Positions 6,521 to 11,444 of a DNA stretch of 11,444 bases are shown one piece after another. The DNA lies in NCBI RefSeq assembly GCF_000003605.2, contig NW_003114967.1, positions 30,417 through 41,860 on the forward strand, given 5' to 3'. The stretch is from Saccoglossus kowalevskii (taxonomy: Eukaryota; Hemichordata; Enteropneusta; Harrimaniidae). Every line of letters starts with the position of its first letter. Position 1 is the stretch's first letter. The notes under the pieces are model-generated. The model ran no database searches and was not told where the DNA came from. It saw only the letters and a list, made by a program, of their open reading frames with translations. The translations under genes were made by a program, and so were the position numbers.

Positions 6521-9110
6521 AAATATGGCCAGTTTTTATAAAAAAAATTTAAAAATTCTTTGTACTTGATTCACTAATACAATGTTGACAAATCTGGTAA
6601 GGTTGTATAAATTGAAGTGCACATTTTTGTAGTTGTGTATGAACTAAATGGTTCCACTGCCAGAAGTCGTTACTAAATGATGTCGGTCAAATGACTGTCG
6701 AGGTAAAATACTATTTGAGCTAGTTCTTGTTTTATTAAAAAGTTTCACATGTCTCTGTATTTCAAATCTTCTCTGTTTTAATAGACCAAGAAATCAAGCA
6801 AAAGTCTTATAACATGTTATTGTAAAAGAGAAAAAAAAAAAAATGTTTTTTGTGTAGTTTTCTTATTTGTAAAAGTATTAAACTTGTTCTTATCCTAAGT
6901 ATTAGTTGTCATTAAGTCAACCAATTCCAAGCAAGTAAGAATGAAATCCAAACAATAGTATATTGATTCGTGTCTCTTGATAAATAAAAGCACGATTAAA
7001 ATCTTGCCATATCAAAACAGATATTCTGCTAGATTCATCTTACTCCTGAAATCTTATAATTGACCACATATTTTGTTTGTTCCGACTGTCCTTACAAAAA
7101 CATCCCTTTATAATGGCGTAACCAGATCTTGGATGAACTATTTCCACAAATAGTTGACTTGCCATGTTGCCGTGCAAGAGGAAAAAAAATCATACACATT
7201 CAAATAAAAATTGCCATGAAAAAAAAATCTGTAGCAGACTGCCAACCTGTCTTAAAGAAGTGAAGAGAAATATTAAAAAAAACTGGTTGATTTGCTTGCA
7301 GTGCTAAAGGTAATGTATGAATTCTCATCTCTATAATGGCCGGTAAATGTCAAAATTAAATAAAACAAAATGTATTAAAGTGACTGTGTCGGTAAAACGT
7401 ATAAATATTTGCCTATATTCACTAATTCAAGAAATGATGTAATAATTATTAATGTGTTCGAGTTGAAAAAAAACTATTCAAAAAAACAAAATGCCAGGTG
7501 CAATATAAAATAATTTGCCGGGAAAAAACATTTTAAATGTTACAAATTACTAAAATCTGTGATTATTGCTATCCAATTTTCTTTCAGTGTGTAGTGATAG
7601 ATGACGAAAATAAATTTTTTTTTTTAGCACAAGAAAACAGTAAATCATATACAACTAATGTAGTCAAAAAATGTTCAATCCAGGAACCTCTCCAAAGATC
7701 AATATAAAACAAACTTCTATAAACATTGCATGGGAAGCATGTATTAATAGCAAAAATGCTTCGGGGGAAAATTCCAATTTGATCAGGTGTTGAAATTACA
7801 CTGCTGACTTTTAAAGTTGTATTTCATTAAATAGACCTCTTTCTTAAGCTAGAGGACCCTCAGTTTCCTGTCAGAGAGACCTTTCAGTTTGACTTTAATA
7901 TATGATGGGTTAAATTTAAAAAAAAAAATCATTTTTTGTACATGTAGTGAAACGTGCTTCGCCTGAAAGAGTCTCTGTCAAGACACTAAAGTCTCTGGAC
8001 TTGTCAAGAGTCTATCACTTCACACATGGGTGACTTGATATTCTATTGATATTGCATGAAAGACTTGGGTCTTGTTTCTTTCTATATTCAGATGTGTGCA
8101 CCGATATTCTTTTTCAGTAGTACCTGTTCAGCAAATACAGTTTACCTAAATTATTATAATTTTTGTGATTGATATGCCACGCCAAGTAATGTGAAATTGT
8201 TGATCTAATGCATTTCCATTGACAGAAATGCATTGAATTACTAAATGAAAATATTTTCTATACTTAATATTGTCAGACAAAAAGACTGATGCGGTGGCAG
8301 CAGCAGTATAAACTTTGATGCCAACAAGTCACTGGTGTTGCCTGGAGATGTTCCACTGGCTCCTCAAACTTTGAGAAGCTAAAATATGGAAGAAGTCATT
8401 CAATTTGAAAAATGTTTTTTTTTTCCATTATACCATGCAAATATTTTAGATTTTTTTTTTTAAACCAAACCCACAATACCATTGAAACAGCTTCTACTGT
8501 ATTTGAAATGCGTCTTTACTTCGCCATATTTCCTAATTAAGATACTGTTTTAAAAAAAAATTGTTCGGCGTTGTATTAAGTTTTATATATTAACATTGAG
8601 TGAATATGAATACTGTATGAAAATTCTGTATTTTGATTTAAAAAAAGGTTTAATCATTTCAAGAAGAGGGGACAAATGTTTCTTGCACATTTTTTGATGC
8701 TTCAACAATGCGCGATGACAGTCTGTTCTATGGGCAATGCCATCTCAATTCAGAACAAATTATCATTTTAAGGTAACTGTTATTTATTTACATACCATGT
8801 ACGCCAAAAGGAAGAAAAAAAAAACTTGTTTATTTGAAATAATTTGTCAAATTGTATATGTAAAGCAGCTGTTAGATGTACATATTGATGTGGAACATTC
8901 CATCATTGATAACTCTGGTGTTGCGCAGTAATCTAAACAACTCCCATTCCTATCTTAACTGCTTATAAAAAGCGCATCTTGCCAAAAATCCCCCCCAATT
9001 GTTTAATAAAATTGTTTACATGTATCTTGAATAAAACAAAGTATTAAAACTGTTGTGAAACCATCTGACAAATTTATATCGCTTTATTGAGTGATATTTC
9101 ATCACTGAAA
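6521..9110. other. AT-rich non-coding sequence: long 3' UTR and/or intergenic
   Basis: The region is rich in A/T homopolymers. It holds AATAAA hexamers at 6983-6988, 7359-7364, 7609-7614, 9005-9010 and 9030-9035. A 9-bp-arm hairpin with a 10-nt loop lies at 8207-8234 (AATGCATTT/AAATGCATT). A less AT-rich patch at 8281-8390 contains CAGCAGCAG. The only long frame (8737-8931) has AT-rich composition and no recognisable motif. I find no tRNA or convincing second gene. Confidence 0.6.
7359..7364 (+). promoter_or_regulatory. Candidate distal poly(A) signal
   Basis: Perfect AATAAA followed about 20 nt later by GTGACTGTGTCGGT, a plausible downstream element. A transcript ending here would have a UTR of about 1.25 kb. 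Confidence 0.35.
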
Positions 9111-9114
9111 TGCA

Positions 9115-9925
9115 TATTTAGATTTATGGGCAGTGAAACAAATTGTGTTCATATTCAGGGGCAGGGGCAGAAAAATGAGCTGCCTATTCAGATTTGTTAG
9201 GGAAACAAGTTATTCAGGTTTAGGGAATGTGAAAGGACATTTAGATTTATAGGGGTTGAAACGAATTGTGTACTGTAAAATGACTAATTTTCACTGGGTT
9301 TAAATTTCACTGATTTACCATTTAGATAATGTGTTTTATGCTAAATTTTACATAATCACTGGGTTTTAATTTAGCACATTTTCCATTCAGCGATATAAGC
9401 CAAATTAAAACCCAGTGAATAGTTAACCATTTTACAGTATTTAGATTTGAGGGCAGTGAAACATTACATATTCAGACTCCAGGGTGGTGAAACTAATTAT
9501 GTATTCAGATTCGAGGGCAGTGACACAAATTATGTATTCAGATTTGAGGGCAGTGACACAAATTGTGTATTCAGATTCAAAGGCAGTGAAACATTCGGAC
9601 TCGAGGGCGGTGAAACGGATTGTGTATTCAGATTTGAGGGAAGTGAAACACGATTTATTCAGATTCAAGGGCAGTGAAACAAATTGTGTATTCAGATTCA
9701 AGGGCGGTGAAACAAATCAGTTATTCAAATTTATAGGAGTAAAAAATTCAGATTCGTATGAGCAAAACTAGTTAAGACTTCAGATTCAGGGCAGTGAAAC
9801 TACCTAATTGCATATTCAGATTTGCTGGTGATGAAACTAATTAAAAGGTTGATGGGAAAAACAAATCACATTCTGATTCATTAGTGAAACAATTTACATA
9901 TTCAGATGTGTGGGCAGTGAAAGTT
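9115..9925 (+). repeat. Degenerate 33-bp minisatellite, interrupted by a MITE
   Basis: The unit reads approximately GGGCAGTGAAACAAATTG, TGTATTCAGATTCGA. It is best preserved at 9440-9720 (nine or ten units, several shortened) and decays outward on both sides. Recognisable pieces lie at 9127-9270 and 9776-9925. The period is eleven codons, which explains open frames on both strands with repeated GSDTNYVFRFE-like or EYTICVTALKS-like peptides; these are not genes. Substitutions and indels throughout suggest an old array. Confidence 0.9.
9271..9439. mobile_element. 165-bp MITE with TA target duplication
   Basis: The element is 9273-9437, flanked by TA at 9271-9272 and 9438-9439. Its termini are inverted repeats of about 30 bp: the left starts CTGTAAAATGACTAATTTTC, the reverse complement of the right starts CTGTAAAATGGTTAACTATT, and both continue CACTGGGTTT with one indel. 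A second, perfect 17-bp inverted repeat lies inside (9356-9372 with 9402-9418). No coding capacity is present. TA duplication and long inverted ends suggest mobilisation by a Tc1/mariner-type transposase. Removing the element with one TA restores a continuous minisatellite unit. Confidence 0.9.
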
Positions 9926-10274
9926 GCTTACAAGTTTGATTCCTTTGCTGTCTATTGAATTTGATATTTGCATCAATTCAACATAAGCTGCAGTGAGCTG
10001 GGTGCATGCTCCAACATGCATTTGTAAACTAATATTCTCAAATGAATTTAGAATGAGAAATTGTCATCTGAGGAACAAATTGTTGCTTGACGTTTAAAAA
10101 TAGTGATATGGTCAATCGTGTTGGTGAAGAGGAAACAAGATTTGTGATACCATGTGGTTTTGTAAGGCCAAGAAAATGTTTCTGTCATTGTGCATGGAAA
10201 TGTGCATGTTATTTCCATGGGCCATGCTCAGTTTTTTAGATTCCTGTGTGCAAAGGACACAATGAGTCTTTGTA
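9926..10274. other. Non-coding spacer between repeat blocks
   Basis: I see no gene or RNA here. One 9-bp-arm hairpin is present (CATGGAAAT at 10193-10201, ATTTCCATG at 10211-10219). An antisense open frame over 10112-10303 has no recognisable feature. Confidence 0.6.
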
Positions 10275-11040
10275 GTTAGTTCCACTGATATCTCAAGAAC
10301 CATGTGTTGGTTTTAGATTATTGCATAGATGCTCTGGGCTAATGTGCTTATTTTTGGCATTTCCACTGATATCTCAAGTATTAATCATCACATTAAAATG
10401 AAGCTTAGTACATGCATTTTCAAATACTTACTAAATTTCAATGAAACTATGTACTTAGATGGTCTAGGACTATGCACAGACCTAATTAGTTTTGAATAAA
10501 AAATCTGCATATTAATCACCTAATTTTCATAATTAGTCAATATTTGGTTTTTCAATATCAAATACTAATCACATTTCAATGACACTACATGGATGTTCTA
10601 GGACAGTGCACAGACCCGTTTGATCTGTGCATATTACCTAATTTGCAAAATTCATAATTTTTTGGCTTTCCTTCAATGTCTCTACTTCTAATCACATTTT
10701 GATGAAACTTGGTACATTGATATGCGACTTTCTGCACACCTTATTAGTTTTAAATTGTATTTATTTTGCATAATTAGTCAGCTTTTCCATCATTACCTTG
10801 GGTACTTATCTTATTTCAATGAATCTTGGTACATAAATACTTAATTAGTTATGGGTTTACATATATCCATATCTAATTTGCATAATATTTCACTTTCTAC
10901 TTTCCATCAATTTTTTCAAGTATTGAAGCGCATAATCATCACATTTCATTCGTTTAGTTTATAGATGCTCTGGGATAATCCACAGGTTTAATAATGATAA
11001 CATGCATATTGAACATTCGATTATTAGCCTAATTATTTCT
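10275..11040 (+). repeat. AT-rich ~120-bp-period repeat, second block, about six degenerate units
   Basis: Core segments related to CACATTTCAATGAAACTTGG recur near 10389, 10435, 10570, 10693, 10809 and 10942, mostly 115-135 bp apart. Between them recur ATGGTCTAGGAC or ATGTTCTAGGAC, a GCACAGACC phrase, and CCTAATTTGCATAATT-like phrases. TTCCACTGATATCTCAAG occurs twice in full (near 10280 and 10360). Sequence and orientation match the block at 40-300. There is no coding potential and I cannot assign a family. Confidence 0.8.
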
Positions 11041-11140
11041 CAAGAAGTCAGATTTAAATTGAACTCTTGGTAAAGGTATACTGGAATAAATTACACTGAA
11101 AACCAAAATGTATTGTAAAATCAAATGTATTTTTTGTAAG

Positions 11141-11444
11141 TACAGTGGCCCCTCGCTAAGTCGCGCCTCGGTAAGTCGCGATTCGGCTAAGTCGCGGGTA
11201 CTTGGATGGCTCCCAAAATTTCTATTGTGTTTTGACAGCAATTTTGAAGTACAAAGACTAATGTTTCGTGGCATAGTGTTTTTAACTAACCGTTAAAGAG
11301 ACAACTTAACACCTACTGTCCGTCAATTGCTGAGATGCAATGGGTGGCGGCGGCCTTACTCAAGGTGTCAACAGGGGTGTCGAGTAGTGACCGTACGTAC
11401 TTCTTGGCCGGTCCCATTTTGTTATACCTCTACAAAAACTCGCT
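11141..11444 (+). mobile_element. Left end of a pogo/Tigger-like DNA transposon (continues beyond window)
   Basis: After a TA dinucleotide (11141-11142), the sequence starts CAGTGGCCCCTCGCTAAGTC and turns abruptly GC-richer than its surroundings. Three tandem copies of a 15-16-bp motif follow: CCTCGCTAAGTCGCG (11151), CCTCGGTAAGTCGCG (11166) and ATTCGGCTAAGTCGCG (11181). CAGTGG..CCTCG ends at TA sites are characteristic of pogo/Tigger members of the Tc1/mariner superfamily, and subterminal repeats would be transposase sites (inference). The other end and any transposase lie outside. Open frames on both strands across this end show no transposase motif. Confidence 0.7.

Noticed and set aside
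8737-8931. 64-codon + strand open frame
   Set aside because: Composition is that of the AT-rich background, including a lysine run from poly-A. There is no motif or supporting splice or promoter signal.
9441-9771. Open frames on both strands encoding 11-residue repeats
   Set aside because: They are produced by the 33-bp minisatellite. The frames disagree between strands and break wherever units change length.
11029-11296. Open frames on both strands across the transposon end
   Set aside because: They straddle the boundary between flanking DNA and the transposon terminus, so they cannot be ancestral genes. No transposase motif is seen.

Overview
The window is eukaryotic, from an invertebrate animal. 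It is AT-rich, its single gene is split by GT-AG introns, and much of the rest is minisatellite, MITE and DNA-transposon sequence. It holds the 3' part of an RNA-binding protein gene on the + strand, reconstructed here as eight coding exons (A-H, 623-6130). The order is half of an RRM with a perfect RNP1 motif, an RGD/RGG-rich linker, a Gly/Tyr-rich low-complexity segment, a tiny KRMR-containing exon, and a long tail rich in R-D/E-Y-P motifs. This architecture, and the A-K-K-P-S-F stretch just after the RRM, point to RBMX (hnRNP G), a nuclear splicing regulator. The start codon, RNP2 and first RRM half lie upstream of base 1. The sequence alone does not fix the phylum; a lophotrochozoan or invertebrate deuterostome is a guess.

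Layout. 1-622: intron, with an AT-rich repeat of about 120 bp period in its first 300 bases. 623-6130: exons A-H, with introns of 124, 373, 1640, 295, 598, 481 and 678 bp. All junction phases agree with one open frame of 439 codons including the stop. The 1640-bp intron carries an unusual CpG-dense 30-bp minisatellite (2284-2826), containing a perfect 118-bp tandem duplication of four units, and a second 37/34-bp minisatellite (2972-3128). 6131-9110: 3' UTR and AT-rich downstream DNA with several AATAAA signals and no convincing gene. 9115-9925: a decayed 33-bp minisatellite cut by a 165-bp MITE at a TA dinucleotide. 10275-11040: a second block of the AT-rich ~120-bp repeat, same orientation as at the window start. 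11141-11444: the left end of a pogo/Tigger-like DNA transposon running off the window.

The most thought-provoking signals are in the gene itself. Each 30-bp unit carries an acceptor-like TTCTCCCCAG/G, a GTATGG that matches the donor hexamer of exon A, and a CCCCA core resembling the CC(A/C) sites reported for hnRNP G. Exon B also has a competing donor 10 nt upstream of the frame-compatible one, and its use would cause a premature stop. Both suggest, without proving, that this splicing factor could regulate its own pre-mRNA. No prokaryotic, viral or CRISPR-like system is present.
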